Shown: positions 23,680 to 35,700 of the stretch, in pieces
How the letters are laid out: the number at the start of each line of letters is the position of its first letter
Position numbering within the stretch: position 1 is the stretch's first letter
Source: Branchiostoma belcheri
Taxonomy: Eukaryota > Chordata > Leptocardii > Amphioxiformes > Branchiostomatidae
Assembly (NCBI RefSeq): GCF_001625305.1
Contig: NW_017803862.1
Coordinates: 169,970 to 233,969, forward strand
DNA: 64,000 bases
Direction: 5' to 3'
Translations under genes and position numbers: made by a program
Notes under the pieces: model-generated
What the model saw: only the letters and a program-made list of their open reading frames with translations
What the model was told of the DNA's origin: nothing
The model's database searches: none

Positions 23680-25215
23680 GTTGACACAGGCACATACCAT
23701 CTGTTGCATTCCAAAATGTGTTATTCCAAATCATGTTTTGGAATGGACCACGTTTTGGAATACAACAGGCATTCCACACGTTGTATTTCCGATCATGGAC
23801 AACGATTTGGAATGTTCCAAAACGGTGCCGTTGTTCTATGCAGAAGTGTCCTACCATGCAGAAATGTCCCCCTGTCAATCTCCAGCGAGTTTCCATGGTA
23901 TTTTGAAAGCTGACACCGGAAGTGGGCGTGGCCCTAAAACTACGAAGGCCCTCAGGGACAAAAGGTCAAACCGACTAAAAACATGTAGGTTGACGTTGAG
24001 AGAAGGTTGAAACGAAAAACCAAGCTAATATCAGTGATGTAAAAATCAAGTTAACACTCGTTTATTATTATCTTGATGATTATTTATCATTTAAGATAAG
24101 TTCACAACAGAAAAATTACAAAGATAGGCAAACCTATAAATTAAGTGCAACTGTCTGCCATGCCCCCTAGGTACTGAAAAAAAGCTATACTTTGAATATT
24201 TATTGTAGCAAATGATTGTTACACAATGTCGGCACAGTCACCCATGGATCACAATAATTTTTGCCCAGAAAAGTGGACTTGTCGGCCAAGTTCGGTGGGG
24301 GCACACTTCTGCATGGGGGACACTTCTGCATATAGTACCCCTATGCAGATACGTCCCCTACACAGAATATTGTTTATAATCATATATTATAAGTTTTAAA
24401 TCTTTTAGATATAACGTCGGCACAGTCACAGATGGATCACAATAATATTTGCCCACAAATGTGGACTTGTTGGAAGTTCGGTGGGGGGACACTTCTGCAT
24501 GGGGGACACTCCTGCATAGTACCCCTATGCAGAAATGTCCCCTTCACGGAATAAGGAAATATTGCATGTATCTAAACTCATGAATCTTTTGGACACAACG
24601 TCGGCATAGTCACTGATGGATCACAATAATTTTCTCCCAGAAATGTGGACTTGTCGGTCTAGTTCGATGGAGGGACAATTCTGCATAGGGGGTACTATTG
24701 CAGAAGTGTCCCCCATGCAGAAATGTCTCCCCACAGAACTTGGCCGACAAGTCCACTTTTCTGAGCAAGAATTATTGTGATCCATCGGTTACAATGCCGA
24801 CGTTATATAACAAAAAGATTTATGACTCATGAAATATAATTATAGAAAATATTCCGTGAAGGGGACATTTCTGCATAGGGGTACTATGCAGAAGTGTCCC
24901 CCATGCAGAAGTGTCCCCCTACCGAACTCGGCCGACAAGTCCACTTTTCTGGGCAAAAATTATTGTGATCCATTACTGACAGTGCCGACGTTATATAAAA
25001 TGGATTTAACTTATAAAATATGATTATAGACAATATTCCGTAAAAGGGACATTTCTGCATAGGGGTACTATGCAGAAGTGTCTCCCTCAGAACTTTGCTG
25101 ACAAGTCCACTTTTCTGGGCAAAAATTATTGTGATCCATTACTGACAGTGCCGACGTTATATCAAAAACATTTATCGCTTATTATATATGATTATAGACA
25201 ATATTAATTTTATGG
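23680..25215. repeat. Palindromic cluster of about 180-base repeats
   Basis: Three direct blocks (about 24225-24365, 24413-24550, 24597-24735) each contain CGTCGGCACAGTCA or a variant, GTGGACTTGTCGG, ACACTTCTGCATGGGG and a CCCCTATGCAG tract. Three inverted blocks follow (about 24700-24805, 24850-25000, 25040-25165), forming a large inverted repeat centred near 24700-24740. An outlying region at 23690-23870 has further GCAGAAGTGTCC motifs and CATTCC/GGAATG palindromes. No gene is seen. Confidence 0.85.
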
Positions 25216-25309
25216 AGGACATCCATTTCATTCCATTTCGCACTTTATGAGGTCCCCAAAAATATTACAAGGAAGCACAGGGATAACGTTGAATCAAGTA
25301 CCATTCATT

Positions 25310-25700
25310 TGTATTTGTGTCTGTATCTATATTTGTACAGCCGGTATAACCACCTATCTTCGTAGCACACCAGCTTTGTAGGCACAGGGTGGCAGCTGGG
25401 CGCCGGTGGCAGCTGGCTATGATACATCGAACGACTTGTTAGTTACACCTAGCATTTGTGAACACTATTTAAGCTTAGTTGGTTGAGTTTCCGCATTGCA
25501 AAACACCCTGTAGGTAGCAAAACAAACTTCTTATTGACGGAAATAATCTGTCAACAGTGACAACTTCTTATAAACAGACACAACCTGCCAATAACGTTTG
25601 CTAAAGCTAAGGTCCCAATTACGCCGGTGCCCGTCGGGGATGTAACCCCGGCTGGCCCCGGCCGGGTTCAGGAGTCGAGCGGGCATCGGCTGTCGTGGTC
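25310..25700. repeat. Two dispersed repeat fragments
   Basis: Bases 25310-25440 share the phrases TGTATCT, GGTATAACCACC and CACCAGCTTTG with 30660-30770. Bases 25605-25700 include GGTCCCAATTACGCCG, matching inverted the end of the element at 39350-39845. No coding content. Confidence 0.5.
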
Positions 25701-25939
25701 ACAATTAAAAGTTTCCTTCAGTAGCATTTTGTTAGAAATTTTGTCACCCTCTTTGGTCGGTATCCGGCAGGCACCCGGCAGGTACCTAGCAGATTCTCTG
25801 TCGATAGTGACGATGTCTTGTATTGACCTATACGTAATGCAGAATTCACGTATTTGTTGTGATCATTTGATCTGTGAGGTCACACATTTTACCCGGGTTT
25901 ACGAAGTACACACCTTTATTCTGTTCATCTGGTCTGTGA

Positions 25940-27730
25940 CGTAAGAAATGTGTCCCGGTGGAATGCCGGCCTACGTTGTAGGTGGGTTGGTCTTGATGAG
26001 ACCTCGACATGATTAGATTTTGGGCCCCCTGGCGGCTTGTTGTGGTATTGCAGCGGAACTTCTGGTTTTGATATCTTATGATCTGGACGTGCCATGGTCA
26101 CGAAATTTGTGTGGTAGGTAGGTCTTGTTCTGGGGAAGAAGTGCCGTAGGTTTGGGCCCCCTAGCCGCTAGCGATTTCCTTAAAATATTCAAAAGAGGAT
26201 AACTCAAGAACCGATTAACCTATCGTCCTGATTTTGGTATGTAGATAGCTAAAGTGACGCTTGAAATAATTACTGTAATTCACTTTATGTTCACGGTAGC
26301 AAAATTTCACGGTCTGAGAAAAATGGACATTTTCACGGAACTATATGTTCACTGTGGTGACAGATTCAGAAAAAAGAAAGTCCAGGAACTATTTGTTAAC
26401 TGTAAATGATACGTTCACTGTACAGAAGCAACAGTGAAAACAGTGAACTTATCAGTACAGTGAACAAATCAGGAATTACAGTATGCGACGAATATGCCAA
26501 TCTGGATGTAATTTGCATAATTTTTTTAGGAAATTCTATAAATCACTACTTCATAGTACAGCTTGTGACATATGTAATTGAGAACGAGAGAAACACAGAC
26601 AGATATTGATTATGTAAATTAACACTTAATTTGCATAAGTAATGAAAAAATGTTATAATTACATAATTGTAACTGCCTGGAGTATCATACTTGGGGTATT
26701 TAAAATAAAAAAAATAATAAATGGTTTTATTGTCCAAACAGTACCCGTACAGTCGCAGCCTTTATACGGCTGAATTGATGCAGGGTATCACATAATAATC
26801 AATACAAATTACAATTACAGCAATCAAATAATACACATGATACACATATTTGTTCCACAATTATTTTTGTGGAACTGTCGTAAGGGTCTGTGCGGCTGCC
26901 ATTCGGCGCCACAAAATGACCTCAATACGACTTTCCCCAACCGAAGTTAGGTACCCATTCACACCTGGGTGGAGTGAGGAAAGTAAAGGCGAACATCATT
27001 AAACATAACTTATTCAAATAAGGACCTCATTTGCATACTCTATGTGGAAATGCTACAATGGCATTCTTTGTAAAGGTATTAAGGCTGTGTTTTGGTGGAG
27101 AATATGATCAACTGATATAATTCATGAGGATTTTATTTGCATAATCAGAAGGAATGATATTAACATCATTTGGTGACGGTATGAGATCGTGGAACTCTAG
27201 TTGTGTGCTACTTCTAATAGCTTTAGATACTATTTAGTGCATGTATTGGTGGCACTGTCTTGGCGGCACTTCATTGTCCCGTAAGAACCTCTACGTAAAT
27301 TTACTATATTTACTATAGTTTGTGTGTGCGTGTCACCACGATAGCTCAAAAAGGGCTTACATAAATCTTATATGTGGGTAGGTTTAATTGAGACATATAC
27401 ATGATTAGATTATGGCCCCCTCTAGCGGGATTTGAGGGTGCTGCATAAGAACTTCCGTTTATGATATCTCGTGTTCTGGGCATGCTAAAGTCACGACTGT
27501 CGGGTTGTAGATGGCTCTTATGATAGCGACCTAAGTTCAGGCCCCTTAGCAGCTTGCTCTAAAAATCAGGAGCTAATTTGCATAATTTATGACAAAATCG
27601 TGTTACTCAGGTGCGTCCCATAATAGACATTCGACATTTAATATCAAGTAATATCAAGGTACATAAATTAGGCAAATGAACTGCACAATGAATAAGCAAA
27701 TGTTATAATTCTAACAGCAAGAATTTAATA
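25940..27730 (+). mobile_element. Fragmented octamer-rich TIR elements with nested SINE/LINE debris
   Basis: Family phrases include GGGCCCCCTGGCGGCTTG (26025), GGGCCCCCTAGCCG (26154), repeated ATTTGCATAATT motifs, and a terminus GGTATGAGATCGTGGAACTC at 27178. A second, diverged piece lies at 27300-27730. The copy is interrupted by an unrelated insert around 26700-26995. No gene is seen. Confidence 0.6.
26700..26995 (-). mobile_element. SINE-like repeat, reverse orientation
   Basis: The block starts with an A-rich stretch and TGGTTTTATTGTCCAAACAG. It continues with GGGTCTGTGCGGCTGCC, AATGACCTCAATACGACTTT and CACACCTGGGTGGAGTGAGG. The last phrases recur at many invertebrate SINE 3' ends (on the other strand: CACTCCACCCAGGTGTG). 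The assignment rests on pattern memory only. Confidence 0.5.
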
Positions 27731-27918
27731 CTTGTGGCATTTGGAAATAAAGGTAAAATTTAAAAAAATTAAAATTATACTATATATTTTCAAAAATATA
27801 GATATAATATATTTATAGACATACTATTTCAACAACATCATTGCTCAATGGAATGTACATCATCAAGTTTTACTCATAAAAATTAGCCTTGCAGCCAGTG
27901 CACAAACAAGCATATTCG

Positions 27919-28743
27919 TTATGAAAAACTTAAACTTTTGTGCAACTCAAAATTTGACTCACCAGAAATTTTCGACTGAATCACTCAGTCTTCCTCAGCT
28001 ATCTGACCCAAATGCTGTGGACACGTGATTTTTCCCACGTGTGACGTCAGCAAAGGGTCAAAGGTTGAAGTCGATATCGCCCCCCGTCCCGGTTGAGCGA
28101 TGGTTGAAGTGCCCTGATGTATATGGCCTCTTTAATGCCACTTGTAGTCCTCCCATACGTAAAGGGTGTTTCTGAGCCCCTACGTAGAATCTTTGCTGCA
28201 CACGGAGTGAGTACCTGTTTCAGACCTCATCGTACGTTAAGACAACTGCTTGTGGCACCTAAGGACAAAACTCCCAAGGAAGACAAATGTGGGGTTATCT
28301 ACCACATAAGTTGCCAGGGAAACACTAACAGAGGCCCCTGTCGGGAAATTTATATCGGGGAAACTGAGCGCTCACTAAAAACCAGGTTTCTAGAACATAG
28401 ACGACCCAGTTCTGTTGCATCTGAGGTGTCACAGCACATCCACATAGAATCACCGGGACACACAGTGGATCTGGAGGGGGTCAGAATCTTGGATACCGAA
28501 CAGGATTACTTCAAGAGAGGCATAAAAGAGGCCATATACATCAGGGCACTTCAACCATCGCTCAACCGGGACGGGGGGCGATATCGACTTCAGACAACCT
28601 TTGACCCTTTGCTGACGTAACACGTGGGAAAAATCACGTGTCCACAGCATTTGGGTCAGATAGCTGAGGAAGACTGAGTGATCCAGTCGAAAATTTCTGG
28701 TGAGTCAAATATTGAGTTGCACAAAAGTTGAAGTTTTTCATAA
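27919..28743 (+). mobile_element. Penelope-like element remnant with inverted terminal repeats
   Basis: Arms of about 210 bases are inverted copies: 27919-28130 and 28530-28743, both holding CACGTGATTTTTCCCACGTG-like sequence and CCGTCCCGGTTGAGCGATGG or its complement. Between them lies only the endonuclease part of a retroelement. Penelope-like elements characteristically combine a GIY-YIG endonuclease with terminal repeats in direct or inverted order. The reverse transcriptase is missing. Confidence 0.75.
28117..28620 (+). CDS. GIY-YIG endonuclease domain of a Penelope-like element
   Basis: The frame is 167 codons, ending TGA/TAA-side at 28620. It contains CGVIYHISC, then CREIYIGETERSLKTRFLEH, then HTVDLEGVRILDTEQDYFKR and REAIYIRALQPSLNRDGG-like text (actual KEAIYIR). 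GIYH/YIGET and the Arg-x-x-x-H spacing fit the GIY-YIG nuclease that follows the reverse transcriptase in Penelope-like elements. The first residues come from the terminal repeat, so this is a 5'-truncated fragment and not an independent gene. Confidence 0.75.
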   Translation: MYMASLMPLVVLPYVKGVSEPLRRIFAAHGVSTCFRPHRTLRQLLVAPKDKTPKEDKCGVIYHISCQGNTNRGPCREIYIGETERSLKTRFLEHRRPSSVASEVSQHIHIESPGHTVDLEGVRILDTEQDYFKRGIKEAIYIRALQPSLNRDGGRYRLQTTFDPLLT

Positions 28744-28902
28744 TGTAATTTACCAACTCAGATGGACTTTCATGCTGAAGCATATTCGTTGTTAGCATAA
28801 TAACGTAATATCTGATAAATCAACAACACGGTTTTAGATTTCTGTGATGCTATCTGTACATTTATTTTATGTCTTCATTGTGCTTGTAGCAGCAGCAGCA
28901 GG

Positions 28903-29749
28903 ATGCAGACGTTTCGCGTGACGTGCCGAGCTGCTGCAGTCGGTGTCCTCGGTCTCCTGTGGGTCGTCACGGCTGTCTTCACCTGCCCGGAGACATGTGA
29001 TTGTGACTCTAACGGGTGGGTCCGCTGTGACAGACGGGGGCTCACAGACGTTCCCGCCAACATACCATCGGATACAGCTCGTCTCTTTCTGAGTTACAAC
29101 AACATACAGAATCTGTCTTATGTGGATTTCTCAAATCTGACCAGTTTGGTATTCCTTTCCCTGTCCAACAATAACATCTCGAGTCTCCCCGCTGGAGTTT
29201 TCTCACATCTCACCCATGTGAAGTGGCTGGATCTATCTGATAATCATATAACTGATCTCCCCGCTGGAGTTTTCTTACATCTCAACCATCTGGAGTGGCT
29301 GTTTCTATCTGATAATCATATAGCTGATCTCCCGGATGGAGTTTTCTCACATCTCACCATGCTTGGGAGGCTGGAACTATCTCATAATCATATAGCTGAT
29401 CTCCCGGATGGAGTATTCTCAAATCTGACCAGTTTGGTATGGCTTATCCTATCCAACAATATCATCTCGAGTCTCCACGCAGATATCAAACACCTTTCTA
29501 CCCTGACATTCCTTGACATAACCGGGAACCCCTGGAGGTGTGACTGTAGTTTACATGATATAATGACTTCAGTGCGCGGTTTAATTCGCGATAACCCTAC
29601 CTGCAGCTCCCCTCCCCACATGAAAGACGACGCACTGACCGACGTTGTGTCAGACAGGATTTGTAACGGTCGCGGGGTCTGCACCACGGGAAGTACAGAG
29701 GGCACTTGTGCTTGTGACGTCGGCTGGACTGGAACATACTGTGGCGAAG
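28903..29749 (+). CDS. RTK2 exon 1: signal peptide, leucine-rich repeats, EGF
   Basis: One 847-base exon ends phase 1 at GAAG|GTAAGA. It has a hydrophobic signal ([13 protein letters not shown]), LRRNT ([15 protein letters not shown]), six or seven 24-residue repeats of the form LxxLxWLxLSxNxIxxLPxGVF, LRRCT (NPWRCDC plus two later cysteines) and an EGF-like end ([19 protein letters not shown]). The repeats [15 protein letters not shown] and [15 protein letters not shown] are almost identical at base level, indicating recent cassette duplication. This unit resembles the LRR ectodomains of Toll-like and VLR-like proteins. Confidence 0.93.
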
Positions 29750-32700
29750 GTAAGATGTCTAGTATTTACATTCTTATCACGAATTTAAAAAAGCAGAACA
29801 ATCTCGTAAAAGGAAACAATTTATGTTAAACGAGTAGTAATAGAAGGTATGAGCAAAGCAACTAAAATTGAAAGGGTTCCAAAAGCTGTCAACCTAGCTA
29901 CAGTGGCTTAGAAGCATCAGTGAAAGCATTAAAGTAATGAACAAATAACAAACATAACGAAATGCGTCAAGGATGTTTCCGAAAATGTTTCCGACAATGT
30001 TTCCGTTTGCATAACTGTAAGAAACCACTATCGCCCCGAGTACATAAGTCATATGCTCTGATTTATTAATTTCCTTTTAAAAATCCCCGTGGAAAAATTT
30101 TCGGCCAGTATTCCTCTGCGAAGTTTTGTTGACCTATTACTCCGATAATGTGTAGACTAAAAATAAGAAAAATCATAACGGATAAATATAAAGAAATGCA
30201 TAATGTATACACATCTTTCTGTTCTTATGACATTATTTAGAGTCCCAGGCCAGGGAAGAAATTATCGGTCCAAAGAAAGAACTCCGGAGCCAAGCGCGCC
30301 CGTCATCATGCTTGGCTGCCTCGGCCCTAGAAAACGTATACTGGCAATAGGCCGCTTCCCATGAAATTCATATTGTTCAAATAAGTAGATCGCTGTTAGA
30401 CTGCCTAAAGGTGGACTATTACTTGTTCCACAACAATAGGTAGGCGGCGCATTAAGGCTTAACTCATAGTGTATCTCAAACAGGGATGCCGTTTGGGTTT
30501 CTCGCCTTCAGTGACGAGAATGAGAATTCAGACACGTGTGATCTACTCACAGACTTTTAACTGAAACAAGCAAGCAAACAAACAAACAAACAAACAAACA
30601 AACTACCCCGCGGAAGATATACTAAGTTCACGAGTAGAGCCGAGACATGTTAAGCAGTGCAAAGATCTTTATCTGTATCTGTATAACCACCCTTCGGCGT
30701 ACCATACCAGCTTTGAAGGCACGCAGTGCGGCGGCAACAGGCTACATTACAACGAACGACATTTACACCAAAACTTTAAAAATCTAACTCTAAACATTTT
30801 AAAGCTATCTGGTTCCCTACTAATTCCCCTACTGTACTTGGTGACAGTTAGTTACACTCTGCAATATTTCGAGGAAAGAATGAGTTTTTGAACACCTCAA
30901 TCCGTGGTTGATAACTCGGTACTTGACGGCATGGCTATTTCTTCACCCCTTGTTGTTTTCTGAGCTGGTATTGGATATTAAGTAGTTGGTACGTTCACCA
31001 GTTTATTAGTCATTTTGTTCATCATGCATAGTCCGGAAATTTTTCGTCTTCCTTCCGGTGACACCTATTAGTAATCATCTAACTTCACAATCAATTCGTA
31101 AAGGCCAAAGTATGCCGACATAAGGATACACAAATGATAAAACTGACACACCACGGGCAATACCTCACGGATGTGATAAGAAAAGGGTTAATTGAATAAG
31201 GACCATTTACTCACATTGACTTAACGTTACTTTTAATGGCATTTGATTGTGAGCTTACATGGGTATAGGGGACAGGAATAACAACAAGAAGCCATAGGTG
31301 ACAATTCTCCGTGAAGTATTATATATTGCAAACTGATGGAACACATTATTGCTAGTTCCATGATGAGTCACCTAGATGGCAATGACATCCTATGTGAAAT
31401 GCAACATGGTTTCAGACAAGGCAGATCCTGTGAAACACAACTCCTCTCCCTTGTCGATGATCTTGCAGCTAACAGAAACTGCGGCACACAAACCGACCTG
31501 GTTCTGATGGATTTTGCCAAGGCCTTTGACAAAGTCCCCCATCGCCGGCTCATTCACAAACTCGAGCATTATGGCGTTAGGGGTAAGTCTCTGGCCTGGA
31601 TCCAACAGTTCCTGACTGGTAGGACGCAGCGTGTCGTGCTTGATGGGGACAGTTCCGACTCGGTACCTGTTACCTCCGGCGTTCCCCAAGGTACTGTCCT
31701 GGGGCCCATCCTGTTTCTGACATACATAAATGACCTCCCAAGCCACGCAGTACACGCCAAGGTAAGATTATTTGCCGACGATTGTATACTGCAGATGGCA
31801 ATACGGGAGACAAAAGACTGTGACAAATTGCAACATGATGTAGATAATATCTGCAAATGGGAGACAATGTGGCTCATGAAGTTTAATCCCTCCAAATGCG
31901 AAGTCATGTCTGTTCCTTCGACGAAAAAACCCATCAACTACTCCTACACCCTTCATGGATCCCCCCTAGCTAAGGTAAGTAAGGCCAAATATCTGGGCGT
32001 AAAAATTACTTCAAACCTCTCCTGGAACCCCCATGTTGACAACGTAACGGCCAAAGCCAACAGAACGCTGGGCATGCTGCGCCGAAACCTGCGGATTGCC
32101 AGTGTGGAGGCCAAACAACGTGCCTACATGGCTTTAGTCAGACCCACACTGGAGTACGCCTGCCCAGTTTGGGACCCCCATACTTCCGATCAGGTAAGCA
32201 GGGTGGAGGCAGTGCAGGGTAGAGCTGCCAGGTATGTATACAACAACTACAGACGCACGGCCTCAGTAACAGAGATGCTAGGTAACCTGAGATGGAAGTC
32301 ACTTGAACACCGCCGCAAAATGGCTAGACTGACCACAATGTTCAAAGTCCTGCACAACACCATCTCTGTCCCCCACACCTCGTGTCTTGTCCCGGCAGCT
32401 CGATGCTCCCGCCGCACTAATCACGCTTTAAAGCTGCAGACCATCGCGAGTAAGAGCAACTATTACAGGCTCTCGTTCTTCCCTCGCACCATCAAGGAGT
32501 GGAATGAACTTGAGCCCAGTGTGGCGGAGGCGAAGTCCATCTCCCAGTTCAAAGCTGAGCTGGGACGGGCTTCGCTGCATTGAGCTGCTTCCCGGTCCTT
32601 GTACATATGTAAATACGTGTAACACTAGCACCACTGATTTCACTTGTCCTGTCCTTGCACTTGTCCATGTCCACCCCTACCTTACCCTTTGTTTGCACTT

Positions 32701-35700
32701 TGCACACAGTATTAATGCGCAGCTGCTAGTAATCTTCTCTTTAGAAGGCTAAGCAGTATCAAAGATGATGATGATATTGCAACAAAAAGAAGTAGCAATT
32801 GGCGACAATTCTCTGTTAAGTGTGATAAATCGAACAAAGAAAAATTGTTTAAACGCGCGTCGGCTCAGTCATCTTAAGACGCAACAACCAATCAGAGATG
32901 CGAAATGCCGACACGTGACGCGGGATTTGCATACAGTCTAAACAACGGGGAAGGGCGCGCGATGCCCGAAATATTTTTGCGTCAATATTCAGCGCCGTGT
33001 TTCAAGAGATTAATACCGGGAAACAAATTCTTTTCTTGTTTTGAACGCATAAACATGCATTTACGCTAATCTAGTATTATTCAGGGTTACTTTTTTTTAC
33101 CTGCCATGGCCAGATTATCTAAAGATGTGTGTATTGTGTGTACAATCTACAGAAAGAGAAATGTACATCAGGTCCGATCATCCGATTTTCACGTTTCGGT
33201 TTTTTGGACTCGGTTCATGAACGTATTTTGGTTTGGCTCCTGGAATGTGCGAAAAAAATGACTCCCGGGACTGTCTACAGGGAACACTCGCACATTCGCG
33301 GTGTATCAGGACAGCGCGACTGGTCGGCATTAGCGCAGTCCCTGTAATTAGTAACAGTTGCACATCAATCCGGCCGAAAGCATGATTGTGTAACACAGGC
33401 TACTTCTTCATATACCGGCTCATACTACACGACGCCTTTACAACTAGCAAATCATAAAATTACCCGATCTACTAGTACTGTATGTGCGGTTTACCAGCCC
33501 CAGACCACATCCGACTACGAGGCAGAACACATTGATGGGTTGCTCAAAAATATTGTCCATGTTTACAAAGAGCTGCTCCACTAACACTATGGAGCGGCCC
33601 AACCCAAAAATATTGGCCATGTGTCGTTGCTAGGACGACCGGCCAGTTGCTACGTGACTAAATACACGCCGCCACTAGGTCGCCACACCCGACCAGTTCG
33701 AAATCGATAGGATTACGTCATCGGTATTAACATTTCCTAATGTTGACCTCTGACCACCCCACATTTCCGTCCCCATCAGCCCCGCCGCGACTTACTACCG
33801 GTGACATAAACGGACGACAACATTTCAACGACATGGGGATGTTTCGAAAATAACCATTTACTCCAATATCAAAACAGCTACGGTAAAAATAAAAAGACGT
33901 GCATCATCCCGGACATAATGCCACACCACATGCGAAATTACACAAAAATGCGACGTACGGAAGAATGCGTTTTGGCTGCGAACATCTTCCGAAAAACTTG
34001 GCATCTCTTAACCATGGGCAAAAACATCTGGAACCACTTATCAAAACCACCCCGTATCTGTATGAAGTTCCACCCCCCCACTGCTATTCCAAACAATGCG
34101 TTTTTCTGGACCATTCCAATTCGCCTCGTAATTGTAGGGGTGCGTCTGCAATATTGCATTGACCGCGAAAGCTGCAACGGCAAAAAAACACATTCGTGCA
34201 TCAACACGGGCATGCCCGAAGACGGCGTATAAAATTGCGTGCCGATTACACAAAGAGAACCCAGTGTTTTGACTGCGAACACGAAAAATCAGCCGATCAC
34301 AACACTCCGTCCGGAGGTCCTGACCTCCTTCACGGAGTAACAAAACTCGCGCTAGAATGAGTCAATATTATATTCCAAACCAGGCACTTGACGAAATTTA
34401 CAAATGCCCAACGTTAACTCTTCCCTGGGTAAACCATGTCTTCCGTCCTTATACCTACTCTTTGAAAAATTTGTATGTTTCTGTTACAAGTTGTCAATAA
34501 TTACTTACAGAAGTCAATGTAGCCCTTGGAAAGAACGCCACGCAGAGTTCCACAAATGGACCTCGGGGAGCCGAGAAGGCTGTGGATGGTGATGACACTG
34601 AGTGCGCTGAAACAAACACCGAAAATCAGCCATGGTGGAAGGTGGATCTGGCAGGTTTCTACAGAGTCAGCCGGGTCAGCATTTTGAGACGCTTCGTATT
34701 TGTTTACCCAGGTAGGTTCTCTCAGCACCGAATGTCACAGCTTTTCAGTTTGACGTCCAGCACAAACTTAGATGACCTCTAAGCATATCTTTACAGCAAT
34801 TACATGGGTGCAATTACATAATCGCACTGCCAGCTATTACCTCCACGAAAATGGAGGTATTGTTTTTGGCGTGTCTGTGTGTGTGTCTGTTTGTGTGTGT
34901 TTCCGCAACTTTGTTGTCAGCATAATTTTAGAACGCCTTTATTGGTTGTGATGATATTTTTAAGTTAGTTAGTCTTAGGATAGAGGTCAATTATGGGCCT
35001 CCTGTTGGCTGACCTTGGCACTGCAGGAGAACTACCGGTTTTTGTACATTTTGTCCACAACGTGCCATATCGTTGACTTTTTGGTGACAGTTTACTTTTC
35101 CTGCCAGGAATAATTGTTGTAGGTTTGGTCCCCCTAGCAGCTTGTTCTGAAACTGCAGAGGACTATATGGCGAAATCTTTTAAAGCCGAAAAATCCAGAT
35201 AGGAAAAATGTATTTTTATCAGGTAGCTTAGATAGATGTACATAGTTATATGCGAATTATGCAAATGGGGACTTAATTTGCATACTTAAGGAGGAAATTA
35301 CAGTGTTTTATAAAATAGCACCTAAGTGAGGTGTTACCTCAGAGTCCCTGCTCCATCTCAGCATACAGTATGTCTCCTCCAGCCACTTTGCTTTGTTCTC
35401 TCTTGTCTCCCTTCGGACTTGCCCGTTTAATCCCCTGTAGATTAGCTCTTTACTCTCTGTGTTCTGCTGTGTTTTCAGCTCGTCCTGACTTCCATCAGGT
35501 CAAGTGTCTCTTGTGAAATCCATGGGTGGTTTTCTTTCCTAGTTTTCCCAGCACTTTCACCGATGTAGCTATAGCTTTAATGGGAAACAGAGAACTCGCT
35601 TGGTGCTCCTTCCTGGAGTAGGCTAAGCTAGGGCCTCAAATCTGTTGCAGACTACTGAAGGTTTCCCGGACTGTTGATTAGTCTAATGCATCTAGAACTA

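Larger units (their letters stand above)
29750..34510. other. RTK2 intron 1 with retroelement insertions
   Basis: It contains a (CAAA)n run (about 30574-30602), a dispersed fragment at 30660-30770, a 5'-truncated LINE (about 31326-32775) and a copy of repeat family 2 (about 33880-34350). At 32885-32935 there is a cluster of CCAATCAGA, CACGTG and ATTTGCAT, promoter-like but unproven. No further receptor exon is recognised, although an additional EGF exon cannot be excluded. Confidence 0.6.

Noticed and set aside
23636-24010. Frames with repeated FCMVGHFCIEQ-like text as a repeat protein
   Set aside because: They come from the palindromic GCAGAAGTGTCC repeat cluster.
32885-32935. CCAAT, CACGTG and octamer cluster as a promoter
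   Set aside because: It lies in an intron among repeats with no first exon nearby. It is noted in the intron entry only.
33129-34343. Several 70-110 codon frames as a gene in RTK2 intron 1
   Set aside because: They overlap on both strands in repeat-family DNA and show no conserved motif.
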